This document shows positions 1-8,589 of a DNA stretch of 34,118 bases, piece after piece (position 1 is the stretch's first letter; every line of letters begins with the position of its first letter). The stretch covers positions 1 through 34,118 of the forward strand of contig CALEMP010000088.1 of NCBI GenBank assembly GCA_937910685.1, given 5' to 3'. A program made the translations under genes and the position numbers. Under the pieces are notes generated by a model. That model saw only the letters and a list, made by a program, of their open reading frames with translations, did no database searches and was not told the DNA's origin. This stretch comes from an uncultured bacterium. Its GTDB lineage: Bacteria > Planctomycetota > UBA1135 > GCA-002686595.

Positions 1-771
1 CCAAATCTCAATGCGAACCTTGAGCAGCATGTCGCAGGTATCAATGTTGGTGTAGGTGAGGGTCTCATTGCTGTCTCCCGAAAGGGCCTCAGCAATCACG
101 TTCGTACAACCGGAATCGTCGTAAACGAAGACGTCCACATCGCCGGCCGCATGGTCGAAGGTCAAGTCCATTTGGAGAGTTGCGCCAGCGGCCAACTCAA
201 AGGTGTAGTAGTCGGGCTCGTCCTTGGAAACGAAAAGGGCGGACCAGGAACCGTCCACCATCGCCGTGGGAATGCTGCAGTCTCCATTGGGATCGAATTG
301 ATCGTTGGGTGCAGTCACACAAAAGTCCTGGCCGATCTCGAAAGTGCCGGAACCTGACGCGCCAGCGGCGCGAGAGCCCAGGCGAATGAGGTACTGGTTG
401 CCACTGATGGCATTGAAGGTTACCTCGGTTTGACCACCGCAGGTGCTCGCGGCACAGGTGATCTGGGGGAACCCAGAACAGTCAAAACCATCATAGATCA
501 CGATACGCGTTTCGAGGGTAGTGCCATTGCAGGTGGAAACGGAATAGCCGTCGGACGCGGTGCAGGTCCAGAGGTACCACATGTCGCGACGTACGGGCTG
601 GCCAGAACAGTCAGGGGGACCATCAATGCTGAAGCCAGTGTTGTCGAAGTTGTAAGTGCCAAGGCCCACGATCGGAGTGGCGTTGGCGCAATCGTCGGCG
701 CCGTTTTGAGCAGCTGCTACGCCAAGCAATAAAGCGGCGGGGAGCAGACGGAAGATCTGAGATGTTTTCAT
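1..771 (-). CDS. Secreted Cys-rich protein with PPC-type domain, partial (C-terminus off the window)
   Basis: The reading frame runs open from an ATG at 769-771 to the window edge, giving 257 codons without a stop. Residues 1-21 form a clear Sec signal peptide (a Lys, a hydrophobic LLPAALLLGVAAA core, likely cleavage before QN). Residues about 25-140 are Cys-rich, start with DDCANATPI and contain DMWYLWTC. This resembles the repeated extracellular domain common in planctomycete and Bacteroidota surface proteins. From about residue 165 there is a pre-peptidase C-terminal (PPC)-like region (DEPDYYTFELAAGA, then DVDVFVYDDSGC). The protein is therefore likely exported and Ca- or disulfide-stabilised. 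No catalytic domain is visible in the part present. No clear Shine-Dalgarno precedes the ATG. The full length and any C-terminal sorting signal lie outside the window. Confidence 0.8.
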   Translation of the reverse strand, partial: MKTSQIFRLLPAALLLGVAAAQNGADDCANATPIVGLGTYNFDNTGFSIDGPPDCSGQPVRRDMWYLWTCTASDGYSVSTCNGTTLETRIVIYDGFDCSGFPQITCAASTCGGQTEVTFNAISGNQYLIRLGSRAAGASGSGTFEIGQDFCVTAPNDQFDPNGDCSIPTAMVDGSWSALFVSKDEPDYYTFELAAGATLQMDLTFDHAAGDVDVFVYDDSGCTNVIAEALSGDSNETLTYTNIDTCDMLLKVRIEIW

Positions 772-1048
772 AGTGAATGCCTAATGGGGATCGCTCCCCG
801 CAGAGGCCCATGGAGAATGAGAGCCTCTCGAGAGAAAAAGAGTGAAACTACGCACTGGTTTCCAGCGCTTCCCTCTAGTTTCCCACTAAAAGTCCGGTTT
901 GGGGAGAGGAAAAGGGGCGCAATCCACAAAACCGCATCTCAAGGGCCTCCAGACGGGGTTGGGGGCACAAGATTCCTCCATGCAACACGGCTGCCCAAGA
1001 ATGGACGCCCAATCCAAGCTTTTGATCGGAATCCCCTCGGGGCTTCTC
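772..1048. other. Intergenic stretch upstream of the secreted protein
   Basis: I see no convincing gene here. The stretch must hold the promoter of the leftward secreted protein and the end of the leftward GGDEF-like transcript. A perfect 10-bp palindrome, CTCTCGAGAG, lies at 825-834, about 55-65 bases upstream of the leftward ATG. It could be an operator half-site pair or chance. No strong U-tailed terminator is evident after the stop at 1049. Confidence 0.4.
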
Positions 1049-2032
1049 TCAGCCGGCGTCAAGATCCGTTCGACGCCGTAAATCCACGTTGGCATCAAAA
1101 ATCGTGCGCATCAGATCCGCCCGCAAGGCGTCTCCGGTGCCCTCACTGCGCTCCCCGGCAGGACCTGCTAGTAGCTCGCCCCGCTCAATGGAGGCCTGCT
1201 TGAATGCTCGCAGCTCTTTCAGTTCATCCTCGCTGATCCCGAGGGTCTGGGTCAATTTAGCGATCCGGCGGCGCAGGAGCTCTAGCTTCGCTTCATCACC
1301 CACCCCGGACGCATCCTCCGCCTGGGCCTTGATTGCGCGCTGGACAATTTCATCGGACAGTTCACGGGCTGCATCTTCCAGACTCCCGCCCCGGGAAACC
1401 ATCTCCACCAGACGCTCGCGATAGTCCGGGAAGAGTTGTTCGGCGGCACTGACCTGTTCAGCCCCAATGGGCTCAGCCGTAACCGGCTTCAGCTTGGATG
1501 CAGACTCCAGACCATAGAGTTCACTTTCGATCCAACGATCTCCCCCACTGGCCTCGGCCACTTCGAGCCCATCAAGGGCCACACGCTCAAGCGTGGCAAA
1601 GTCAAGGGCTTCGGGATGGCGACTGTGGCTCGCACCCATAGAAAGGGTGGTTTGATGGGTTCGGTTACCGGTTTCAAAAACCAGACCCGCCGCGCTTTTG
1701 ATGATTCGCTTGCAGAGATTCTTGAGGGACTCGGGAGGCTGATGCGGCAGGATCAAGATCAAGCGTTCATCCTCCGTGAAACCCATCAGGTCCCCGGCGC
1801 GAATCGTACGTCGCACAAGTTCTAGAACGGTTCTCAATACCTCATCGCGGGACTCTTGTCCGTGGATCAAACCCAGTTGATCAATCCGATCCGGCCGCAA
1901 TGCGAGACAGCAAACCGGATAGCCGTGGCGCTTCCCACGCTGAAACTCGATCTCCATCAAGGCACGTACCTCTTGCGGAGAAAAGAGACTTCCCCCACTT
2001 CGGGAGAATGCGGTTACGGGCTGAGGAGTCAT
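1049..2032 (-). CDS. Degenerate GGDEF-domain protein with a novel C-terminal module
   Basis: The protein is 327 residues from the ATG at 2030-2032; a TTG 36 bases further upstream (2066-2068) is a weaker alternative. Residues about 18-170 have the diguanylate cyclase fold pattern: a helix with FQRGKRHGYP and LALRPDRIDQLGLIHG, then GDLMGF-TEDER-LILILPH, then TTLSMGAS. The GGDEF signature is replaced by TEDER (86-90), so cyclase activity is unlikely. The domain may bind nucleotide or protein instead. Residues about 200-280 are helical and charged. The C-terminus holds a coil (256-275, ending DELKELR), about 34 variable residues, and MRTIFDANVDLR (308-319). That tail matches the C-terminus of the small protein at 8590-9027. 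There is no signal peptide or membrane segment, so it is cytoplasmic. It lies 72 bases downstream of the dehydrogenase gene on the same strand. Confidence 0.75.
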   Translation of the reverse strand: MTPQPVTAFSRSGGSLFSPQEVRALMEIEFQRGKRHGYPVCCLALRPDRIDQLGLIHGQESRDEVLRTVLELVRRTIRAGDLMGFTEDERLILILPHQPPESLKNLCKRIIKSAAGLVFETGNRTHQTTLSMGASHSRHPEALDFATLERVALDGLEVAEASGGDRWIESELYGLESASKLKPVTAEPIGAEQVSAAEQLFPDYRERLVEMVSRGGSLEDAARELSDEIVQRAIKAQAEDASGVGDEAKLELLRRRIAKLTQTLGISEDELKELRAFKQASIERGELLAGPAGERSEGTGDALRADLMRTIFDANVDLRRRTDLDAG

Positions 2033-2104
2033 AGGGGCAAGCAGCCGATGGGGGGCTGAACTTATCAATCGCCCCTCTAGAGCCCGAGACTTAACATTTA
2101 GCGG

Positions 2105-5100
2105 CTATTTCCGTTCTTTCTCCGATTCGCTCTTCTGTTCTCCGAGGAAAGCCAAAATGTCTCGCAACTCCGAGTCGGAAAGTTTTTCCGCCAGGTCCCC
2201 AGGCATGGAGGAAAGATCTTCTCGCCGGCCTTCGACCAGAGCGGGATCCCAGGTATGCTCAAGGCCCTCCGCGTCTAAAATGACCAGGGAATCAGGCCCC
2301 TCGCTCAGGATCCGGCCCACCAGCATGGCCCCGTCCTGATGGACAAACGTCCAAGCCTGGAATTCGGGGGCCAATTCCCGATTGGGATCCAGGATCGACC
2401 ACAAGAGAGCGTCCTGATCCAAGCGCGAGGCGACCCCAGCTAGGTCAGGGCCCACCCGACTCACTCCTAAGTCCCCTACCTGGTGGCAGCGCAAACAGGA
2501 AACCTCGGCCTTCTCCTGGAAAAGCCGCAGCCCCTCATCCGCATCGCCCCCTGCCCGCACGCTCGCTGCCCGGGGAGCGACTGGGTCCTTATGGGCGTGC
2601 TCCTTCCAAGCCAAAAGCGCAACGGCCGAGTCCTCACCCACATCCCCTTTCAGAGCATGGACTAATTCCAAGGCCAAGGGCGACGCCACCGGTTCGCTGG
2701 CGGCAGCGCGCAACAAACGGGCCAGAGCCCCGTGACCCGCACGATCCTTGAGGCTGGCCAATGTTCTCACTGCGGCTTGGCGATCTTTGGGGCCTCCCTC
2801 TCCGGCTAACTGCAGCAACCTGGCCACTGCCCGACCGGGATCCGCCTGGGCCAAATGGGACAGGGCCACACTGGCCACCTGAGCGCTGGGATCCTCTAGG
2901 AATTCTTGAACCCGCGCGGGCTCGGAACTCCACTGACGAGCAAGCAGGTTCTCCAGAGCGCCCACGCGAAAGGCGTCCTGTTCCCCATGGTGGAGTAACT
3001 CGATCAGCTCCGCCACGGCTCCCTTGGAGTTGGCCTTCTCAAGGCTCAGCCAAGCCCGGACGGCTTCTTTGCCGGACCCGCGGGCTGCGGGCAGCAAGGC
3101 GAGCAAGTCCAAATCATCAGGTCCGTCGGCCCCGATGATGGGACGCCAAGAGCCGATCACCCTGTCGATGGGATTGGGCGATGTCCACTCGACGAGGGCC
3201 TCTAGCCCTTCACGTACGAGTACCCCGTGCAAACCCGGTCGCGCAACCCAACTGGCTATGCGCTTGGCGTCAGCGGGTTGATGGGATTCCCGCGCTGCGG
3301 CCAAGGCACGCCGCAAGAGGTACAGGTCACGATCCACGGGGCCGTCCAGCAATTGCGCCAGTCTCTGCCGAGCGGCAGGCATCGGAACTTCGTGAATCGC
3401 CCGGGCCGCTTCGCCCACAACCGCTTCATCTGAATCCGCAAGGGCCTCGCCAATGAACTTATCTCCCACGCGGCGGAGGACCACAACGCCCACCCGCCGG
3501 ATGGCCGGATTCTCGTGCAGCAAAAGGGCTCGTTGTTCTTCTTGGGTGGCCAAGACTTCAAAGGCTCGCACACCAGCGTGCCGTAGCCAGGGATCCGTGT
3601 GACCGGCCTCGATCAAAAACTCAATCACCGGTCCGAGGGCACGGCTTCGCAGTTCAGGATCGAGGGCATCACTCAAGCTCGCGAGGGCGTGGGCAGCGGC
3701 TGCCCGTTCCCGGTAATCATCCGCACGCAACGCTCGCCACAAAACGGGATAACCGAGTGGGTCGTTGAGCTCCCCAAGGACCTTGATGCTCTGGACTCGA
3801 ACCTCTGGATCCGGATCCTCCGCCAGGGGCAAGAGGCTGGCGGCAAAACCGCTTGCATCGGGCTGCAATCGGGCCACCATGCCCACGCCCCAAATCCCGT
3901 GCAATCGCGCAAGGGGACGGTCGCGAGATTCGTAAGCCACTGAGAGAAGCGCCCTCATGCCGTCACGCAGATCCGTGGAACCGGGATCTCCTTTCGCACT
4001 GCGAAAGCCCAACTCCAACTGGGCTTCTTGACGAATCACGCGACTGTCATGGCGCAAGAGCCCCGCGAGTTCACTGAAGTCCCGTTGGCTCATCCCCGCG
4101 GCCAGGATTTCTTTTTGCTCCAACACCGCGGGGTCTTGGTCGAGCCCGTCGGGGGTCAATCGAAAGATGCGCCCCTTGCCTGTCATGTTCCAGCCACTGA
4201 CCCAGTCGCTCACATAGAGCGCCCCATCCGGTCCCACATCACAATCTGTGGGCAAGAGGTCTTTCAACCAGGGCCGCGAATACTCCAACTCAAAGCCCGC
4301 ACCAGCGGACTGATGGCGTACTTCCAAGATCGACGAGTGGGGCACGGAACCGCGAAAATCGCAGAGCAGAAAAGCCCCCTGCTGCTCTTGGCCCCAGCCC
4401 ACGTCGGGGACCATGCAAAGCCCAGAGGGTCCATCCCCCACATTGGCAATCGGCGGCACGAGGAACCAAGGCTGCTCCGGGTGGGAGGGCTTCCATTGTC
4501 CCTCAGCATTCCAGGGGCCACGCATGTTGGGCTGGGTCACATACTGGTAGTGATGCCGCCAGCCCGTGTCGCCCCCCTGGACCACGTACACCCAGCGGGC
4601 CTTATCGCCCCCGTCTGAGTTGTTGTCCCCGGTGAACAGGTTGCCATGATCATCGAACACCAACTCCTGGGGATTACGCAGACCACTGGCAAAAACCTCG
4701 AGCCCTGAACCGTCCATCTCGCAGCGCAGCACGCTACCCCGGTCCGGGATGTGAAAGGTCTGATCTTCAAAGTCGATGTGCAGGCCGCGGTCGCCGATGG
4801 AGAAGTAAAGTCGACCATCGGGTCCCACCCGCAGGCCATGCAGATCGTGGCCCAAGAGCGCAATCTTGACCCCGTAACCCGTATGCAAGGCTTCACGCGA
4901 CTCCGCTTGGCCGTCGTCATCCGCGTCGGTCAACTTCCATAGGTTGGGAATGCAGGCGTACCACACGTCGGATCCTCGCACGAGCAGCCCGGCGGCGATG
5001 CCAGCAGCGGGGTGATTGAAGCCCTCGGCAAACACGATGGATTCATCACAGACCCCGTCCCCATTCGTGTCCACAAGCCGCCTGATGTGCTCGTGCTCGA

Positions 5101-5500
5101 TGGAGTATTCCTTGAAGCGCTCGCCTTCGTGCTTCTCCATGAACGCAAGCCGGTCCTCAACGGTTTGAGCAGCAAGCTCGTCCTCAAGCCAATCCATATG
5201 CTCGCGCATGTCCGTCACCCCGGCATGCAGCCGAAAGCTCATGGCCACGAACACACGGCCCTTGTGATCCACATATAGGCAAACCGGATTTGCGAGGTCA
5301 GGCTCCGCTGCCCAGAGCTTGATCTGATGCTTTTCGGGCACGCGAATCCGAGCCAAGGCAGCGGCCGCTTCATCGCTGGCCTCGGCGACCGTGGGTGCAT
5401 AGGGTTCCTGTGCATTCCCAGCGGCTGAAGAACTGGGATCCTCAGTGGGGTGCTGGGGAGCAAGGAGAAGAGGCAGCAGGAGGAGGGTGGGAATGCTCAT
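2105..5500 (-). CDS. Secreted PQQ-like dehydrogenase / HEAT repeat / cytochrome c fusion (planctomycete type)
   Basis: This is a 1131-residue exported protein. It has a short signal peptide (MSIPTLLLLPLLLAPQ) and then, at about 50-450, a beta-propeller dehydrogenase-like domain of the 'membrane-bound dehydrogenase' family seen in Pirellula and Verrucomicrobium. Visible marks include VDTNGDGVCDE, GHDLHGLRVGPDGRLYFSIGDRG and GLRNPQELVFDDHGNLF. Residues about 470-960 are alpha-helical HEAT-like repeats. The C-terminus is a c-type haem domain with CLRCH at 1002-1006 and a following VGPDLAG and SILDPNRE, as in the 'putative haem-binding domain' of these phyla. The likely role is periplasmic oxidation of a sugar or alcohol, with electrons passed to the haem; the substrate is unknown. 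The ATG at 5498-5500 lies 14 bases after the DUF3810-like gene, so the two are probably one operon. Confidence 0.88.
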   Translation of the reverse strand: MSIPTLLLLPLLLAPQHPTEDPSSSAAGNAQEPYAPTVAEASDEAAAALARIRVPEKHQIKLWAAEPDLANPVCLYVDHKGRVFVAMSFRLHAGVTDMREHMDWLEDELAAQTVEDRLAFMEKHEGERFKEYSIEHEHIRRLVDTNGDGVCDESIVFAEGFNHPAAGIAAGLLVRGSDVWYACIPNLWKLTDADDDGQAESREALHTGYGVKIALLGHDLHGLRVGPDGRLYFSIGDRGLHIDFEDQTFHIPDRGSVLRCEMDGSGLEVFASGLRNPQELVFDDHGNLFTGDNNSDGGDKARWVYVVQGGDTGWRHHYQYVTQPNMRGPWNAEGQWKPSHPEQPWFLVPPIANVGDGPSGLCMVPDVGWGQEQQGAFLLCDFRGSVPHSSILEVRHQSAGAGFELEYSRPWLKDLLPTDCDVGPDGALYVSDWVSGWNMTGKGRIFRLTPDGLDQDPAVLEQKEILAAGMSQRDFSELAGLLRHDSRVIRQEAQLELGFRSAKGDPGSTDLRDGMRALLSVAYESRDRPLARLHGIWGVGMVARLQPDASGFAASLLPLAEDPDPEVRVQSIKVLGELNDPLGYPVLWRALRADDYRERAAAAHALASLSDALDPELRSRALGPVIEFLIEAGHTDPWLRHAGVRAFEVLATQEEQRALLLHENPAIRRVGVVVLRRVGDKFIGEALADSDEAVVGEAARAIHEVPMPAARQRLAQLLDGPVDRDLYLLRRALAAARESHQPADAKRIASWVARPGLHGVLVREGLEALVEWTSPNPIDRVIGSWRPIIGADGPDDLDLLALLPAARGSGKEAVRAWLSLEKANSKGAVAELIELLHHGEQDAFRVGALENLLARQWSSEPARVQEFLEDPSAQVASVALSHLAQADPGRAVARLLQLAGEGGPKDRQAAVRTLASLKDRAGHGALARLLRAAASEPVASPLALELVHALKGDVGEDSAVALLAWKEHAHKDPVAPRAASVRAGGDADEGLRLFQEKAEVSCLRCHQVGDLGVSRVGPDLAGVASRLDQDALLWSILDPNRELAPEFQAWTFVHQDGAMLVGRILSEGPDSLVILDAEGLEHTWDPALVEGRREDLSSMPGDLAEKLSDSELRDILAFLGEQKSESEKERK

Positions 5501-5514
5501 GGATGGTCTTGAGT

Positions 5515-6555
5515 CTAACGCCGTTCGGCCAGCACAAGGTCGAGAACGAGGCCATAGCTTTGTATCCCTTGCTCATGGCCCGCAGCTTTGAGGTAGGTGT
5601 CATTGACCCGGTGGCTCACTTTGGAAAGAACCCCGAGTCGCTGGCGCCAATAATCCCGCACACGGGCCCGCCGGTCCTGAAGAGCTGGCTCCATGGCCTG
5701 GATCAACTCCAGGGCCCGTTCGGGGTTTTGTCCGTGCAAGGCCCGAATAGCCTGACCCAAGAGAACGAACCGCGCGGAATAACGGGCAGCGGGATCCGGC
5801 GCATCCTTCAGCACCATCCAGGCGATGAAGTTGGCCTCCCCTTCCCGGGCGATGCCCCGCTGGTGAGCCGCCTCATGGGCCGCCGTATGCCAAACCAGAG
5901 GCGCTGGTAAAGAACCCTCCAGGTGGGCCTCCCCCGTCCAGGGCGAATAAACCCCGGCAATACCTAAACGCGCCAAGAGCCCCTCGGCCAAGGGGGTCCG
6001 CACTCGCACCTTTGGACCGCGCAACCAGTTCCATTGCTGGGCTTGTCCATCGAAGGCCGGAGTCAGCGATTGCTCCCAGTCACGACTCTCTGGCTTCAAA
6101 GCCTGCTCAGGGAAGGAGCCTTCCAGGCCATTCAATTCCCCCACCAACTCCCCCACGAGATCCGCAAGGGCATTTTCCCCTGGGGTACCGAGGGACCAAC
6201 CCAGGCGCTCCGAAATCGGAGGACGCCCGTGATTCAAACCCCAGAGCAAGATCCCCAACCCGCCAAGCAAGGGAAGCAGCCAGGCAATACCCAACAAGAA
6301 CGCACGCAAACCACGCTTAAGCCAGAACGCCCCTAGTACCAGTAGCCCAACCAAAGCCATTTCGCTGACCGAGATCGGCACCCAGGACAGCAGGCCCGCT
6401 TGCAGACCAGCAATCAGGGGAAACAGAGGCCCATAGGTTCGCTCAAGGATCCCTGGGAAAGCCTGACCCAAGACGAACAGCAAAATGCTCAAGGCGAGCA
6501 GGAGCCACGACCAACGGAGGCGTCGGCTCGGTCCCCGGGAAACTGGTGTATCCAT
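5515..6555 (-). CDS. DUF3810-like membrane protein with HExxH zinc-protease motif
   Basis: The protein is 346 residues if it starts at the ATG at 6553-6555. A longer version from 6684 would run through an inverted repeat and is less likely. Two or three membrane segments fill residues about 15-110, followed by a soluble part. It carries AHEAAHQRG, with HEAAH at 227-231, and REGEANF, with E240 as a plausible third zinc ligand. This is the arrangement of the DUF3810 family (HExAHQRG-x-AREDEANF), which looks like a gluzincin peptidase. Proteolysis itself has not been shown for the family as far as I know. The conserved metal-site residues all appear to be present. It is the first gene of a leftward pair with the haem/HEAT dehydrogenase (14-base gap), so a role in envelope processing of exported proteins is possible but unproven. 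Confidence 0.8.
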   Translation of the reverse strand: MDTPVSRGPSRRLRWSWLLLALSILLFVLGQAFPGILERTYGPLFPLIAGLQAGLLSWVPISVSEMALVGLLVLGAFWLKRGLRAFLLGIAWLLPLLGGLGILLWGLNHGRPPISERLGWSLGTPGENALADLVGELVGELNGLEGSFPEQALKPESRDWEQSLTPAFDGQAQQWNWLRGPKVRVRTPLAEGLLARLGIAGVYSPWTGEAHLEGSLPAPLVWHTAAHEAAHQRGIAREGEANFIAWMVLKDAPDPAARYSARFVLLGQAIRALHGQNPERALELIQAMEPALQDRRARVRDYWRQRLGVLSKVSHRVNDTYLKAAGHEQGIQSYGLVLDLVLAERR

Positions 6556-6670
6556 GCCTGCAGCATAGTGGTCCTTGGCGGGATGCCCAAGGCTGATCGT
6601 GCCGCGGCGGTAGGTGAATGCCCTTAAAGCATCGGGCGTTGGGGCGCGGCTGACATCCCCCTTAATGAAC

Positions 6671-6700
6671 GAGGGCGCGACCATCGCTGGCCGCGCCCTC
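6671..6700. terminator. Strong hairpin, terminator-like
   Basis: There is a perfect 9-bp inverted repeat, GAGGGCGCG / CGCGCCCTC. An inner CCA/TGG pairing over a TCGC loop extends the stem past one mismatch. It lies just downstream of the possible small gene ending at 6714 and upstream of the DUF3810-like gene. Neither strand has a good run of T after the stem: the plus side reads AGTCTCCTCTTTGTT. It may act as a terminator, a processing site or a 5' leader structure. Confidence 0.5.
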
Positions 6701-6713
6701 AGTCTCCTCTTTG

Positions 6714-6914
6714 TTAGAACAAACGTCGATAAGTACCAGGTGGAGTCACAGGATGAATCTCCATCTGCAAAGCCTCATCTTTCGCCGTTCCTCGTAAACG
6801 CCAGCCGACTGCGAAGGCGCAAGCACACCCCCCCATCCAACCAAGCAAACCCAAGCCCAACAAAAGACTGCTTCCAGTCCCGGGGCCAACAATCTCAAAA
6901 ATACTCTCTCTCAT
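6714..6914 (-). CDS. Possible small membrane protein
   Basis: This open frame gives 66 residues from the ATG at 6912-6914. The same frame stays open upstream to 7076, which would give 120 residues. The short form has one strongly hydrophobic segment (SSLLLGLGLLGWMGGCACAFAVGW, about residues 15-38), a basic WRLRGTAKDE after it, and a polar C-terminus ending in TPPGTYRRLF. I recognise no family. In favour: the single transmembrane-like segment with positive residues on one side, and a hairpin at 6671-6700 right after the stop. Against: there is no good ribosome site, and base use is less GC-biased than in the neighbours. It could be a non-coding stretch. Confidence 0.35.
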   Translation of the reverse strand: MRESIFEIVGPGTGSSLLLGLGLLGWMGGCACAFAVGWRLRGTAKDEALQMEIHPVTPPGTYRRLF

Positions 6915-7116
6915 GCCCAAAGCGTAAGACAGGTCCGCCAGATCACAGACCCCGTACACGAAATCTTTCGGACACATGAGTTTCGGAAAAGTAACCAGCG
7001 GATTACCCCGGCCGGTACTTTCCCAAAGGCACCAAGCCAGAGGCCTGCAATGCCGTTTTTGCCACGCATCCGTCATCCCAACCGCGGGACGATCCCCAGA
7101 GTCACGGGCCCTTGGA

Positions 7117-7136
7117 GATTCTCAAACATGAGAATC
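7117..7136. repeat. Perfect short inverted repeat (possible operator)
   Basis: GATTCTCA-AACA-TGAGAATC has 8-bp arms and a 4-base centre. No T-run follows on either strand, so it looks more like a dimeric regulator site than a terminator. No regulator gene lies beside it, and its target is unknown. Confidence 0.45.
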
Positions 7137-7377
7137 GACAGCTCTGCCGAACCAATGCGTTCGGAATTTGGGGGGAACCGGTTGAACTTTCTCCCGGCTA
7201 GGGGGTTCTTCCGAGGCATCACCATGGGCACCAAGTGGGTTCAAGGAGCTCAGCAGGAACCAGGGCCCGGCCGGTAGCCAGGGGAGTCCCCGGGTCAAAG
7301 GACCCTATGCCCTCCCGATGAGGCCTTCAAGCAAACGGAACGGCTAAGGGTCTACCCTCTGCGCCCCACCTAGCAAA

Positions 7378-7412
7378 GAAGGTTGCCCAGCCTGTCAAGC
7401 CGCGCAACCTTC
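7378..7412 (-). terminator. Probable terminator of the MamK-like unit
   Basis: GAAGGTTGC (7378-7386) pairs perfectly with GCAACCTTC (7404-7412) over a 17-base loop. It lies about 20 bases beyond the stop of the leftward MamK-like gene, and read on that strand the stem is followed by TTTGCT. Stem strength and position fit an intrinsic terminator. The T-run is short. Confidence 0.6.
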
Positions 7413-7432
7413 CTGCCTTCTGAAGCAAACGG

Positions 7433-8488
7433 TCAGTCTTGGAGCTGGGTCCAGAAGTCTTCTGGCATGTCGTGGGCGATCTTGAGCGCGCCGTTAGCGC
7501 CCCCATAGATCGGCTCCTCGATGCGAACCACCGTGCCGGAGCCCAGGTGCTCACGCATGTAAGCCTCAATCGCCTTGTCGAGACCCTGGATCATGCTGCC
7601 ACCACCGGCCAGCAACACCCGATCCTTGAGCTTCTGCTGAAATTCGGGGTCGAAGGTCGCCACGAGCTTGCCGAGGCCCTCCACAACCGGGGGAATCATG
7701 CGACCGCAGGCGGTGCGCATGCACTCTGTGATGTCAAAGCTGGTGGGCTTGCCATTGACCGGCAGGTCCACCATGATCGCCCCAGAAGTGGGTTCCACGG
7801 TGGAGTAGCGCTCCTTGATGGCCTTGATCATCTGCTTGGTGTGCTGGGCGTCCGGGTAGGTCCGGCTGATTTCCTTGGCCAACTCGTCGTCCACAAAGTC
7901 CCCGGCCGTGGTCAAGGTCAACTGATCGCTGTCCTCGGGCATGGTGCCATGCATCCGGCAGAGATCGACGGTGCCGGCCCCCACATCAATCACCAACACA
8001 TCCTCCAGCATGTCGAGGCCATAGGCCACGGCGAAGGGTTCGGAGCAAAGCATGACCGAGTCCACGGATTCCCGGGCGGCCTTAAGAATCGCGTCCTTGT
8101 TGTGAATGGAGGCCTGGGCGGGAACGCCGATTACGGCGTAAACCAGCTCATCTGGCCGCGGACTGGCCAATCGGACGGTCTCGCGGACCAAGTCCTTAGC
8201 GGCCTTGAGGCTCTCCCCGTCTTCCTCTTCACTGTTGTTGAAGGAAAGAACTCCGTGTTCCAGGGGCCGGTGCAAACGAAGGGAAAGGCGTTTGTCCCTG
8301 GCCTCTTGGCCAAAGAGCACGTCCTTGCCCAGTAGCTTGCGGGCCACGGGATCCTTGGGATAGCCCACAAAGGACTCGTGGGTTTCCCGCACTCCGTTGG
8401 AAGCGGTCACGCTGGTACGCGAGGTACCCAGGTCGATTCCGAGATAGAGGACTCCCTTGTCCTCTCCATCAGCAAGCTTGTCAGTCAT
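7433..8488 (-). CDS. MamK-like bacterial actin
   Basis: The protein is 351 residues from the ATG at 8486-8488, with AGGA seven bases upstream. It is an actin-fold ATPase: phosphate-1 loop LGIDLGTSRTSV (16-27), phosphate-2 loop IDVGAGTVD (167-175) and adenosine motif LLAGGGSMIQGL (292-303). The resemblance to magnetosome MamK goes beyond the generic actin motifs: VGYPKD (41-46), KLLG, RPLEHGVLS, VIGVPAQAS, SEPF-AYGLD (149-159), DQLTLT-AGDF, and a C-terminal FWTQLQD where MamK has YWCQLQD. Glu150 and Asp168 are 18 residues apart, as are the MamK residues I recall as catalytic (E143, D161). The length also fits MamK. The protein should form cytoplasmic ATP-dependent filaments. The gene follows the small coiled-coil protein by 101 bases on the same strand and has its own terminator. 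No magnetosome gene is nearby, so its cargo is unknown. Confidence 0.85.
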   Translation of the reverse strand: MTDKLADGEDKGVLYLGIDLGTSRTSVTASNGVRETHESFVGYPKDPVARKLLGKDVLFGQEARDKRLSLRLHRPLEHGVLSFNNSEEEDGESLKAAKDLVRETVRLASPRPDELVYAVIGVPAQASIHNKDAILKAARESVDSVMLCSEPFAVAYGLDMLEDVLVIDVGAGTVDLCRMHGTMPEDSDQLTLTTAGDFVDDELAKEISRTYPDAQHTKQMIKAIKERYSTVEPTSGAIMVDLPVNGKPTSFDITECMRTACGRMIPPVVEGLGKLVATFDPEFQQKLKDRVLLAGGGSMIQGLDKAIEAYMREHLGSGTVVRIEEPIYGGANGALKIAHDMPEDFWTQLQD

Positions 8489-8589
8489 GGTGGTTCCTAA
8501 TTGATGATCCGTCCAAGGGCGTGGCGGCTCAGAGGAACCGCCTATTCGCACCCTTGCGCATCATAATCAGCCCATCGGGCCAAGCGCCC

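Larger units (their letters stand above)
6915..7432. other. Long intergenic stretch with inverted repeats
   Basis: I see no convincing gene in these roughly 520 bases. The short open frames here have no recognisable sequence. What can be seen is the perfect inverted repeat at 7117-7136, a terminator-like hairpin at 7378-7412, and a somewhat lower GC content than in the flanking genes. The stretch separates the leftward MamK-like unit from the leftward small ORF. It could hold a promoter for the latter or an unrecognised small RNA. Confidence 0.4.

Noticed and set aside
784..1203. 139-residue plus-strand frame
   Set aside because: It runs into the antisense of the GGDEF-like gene, and its composition is random-looking with no ribosome site.
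1049..2032. Active diguanylate cyclase
   Set aside because: The GGDEF signature is TEDER, so the catalytic glycines are missing.
4028..4618. 196-residue plus-strand frame within the dehydrogenase gene
   Set aside because: It is the antisense shadow of a clearly coding propeller domain.
7050..7277. 75-residue plus-strand frame in the intergenic stretch
   Set aside because: It has no recognisable sequence and no ribosome site, and it is crossed by an inverted repeat; I could not support it as a gene.
7439..8335. 298-residue plus-strand frame opposite the MamK-like gene
   Set aside because: It is His/Gly/Val-rich shadow coding with no domain; the minus strand carries a complete actin.
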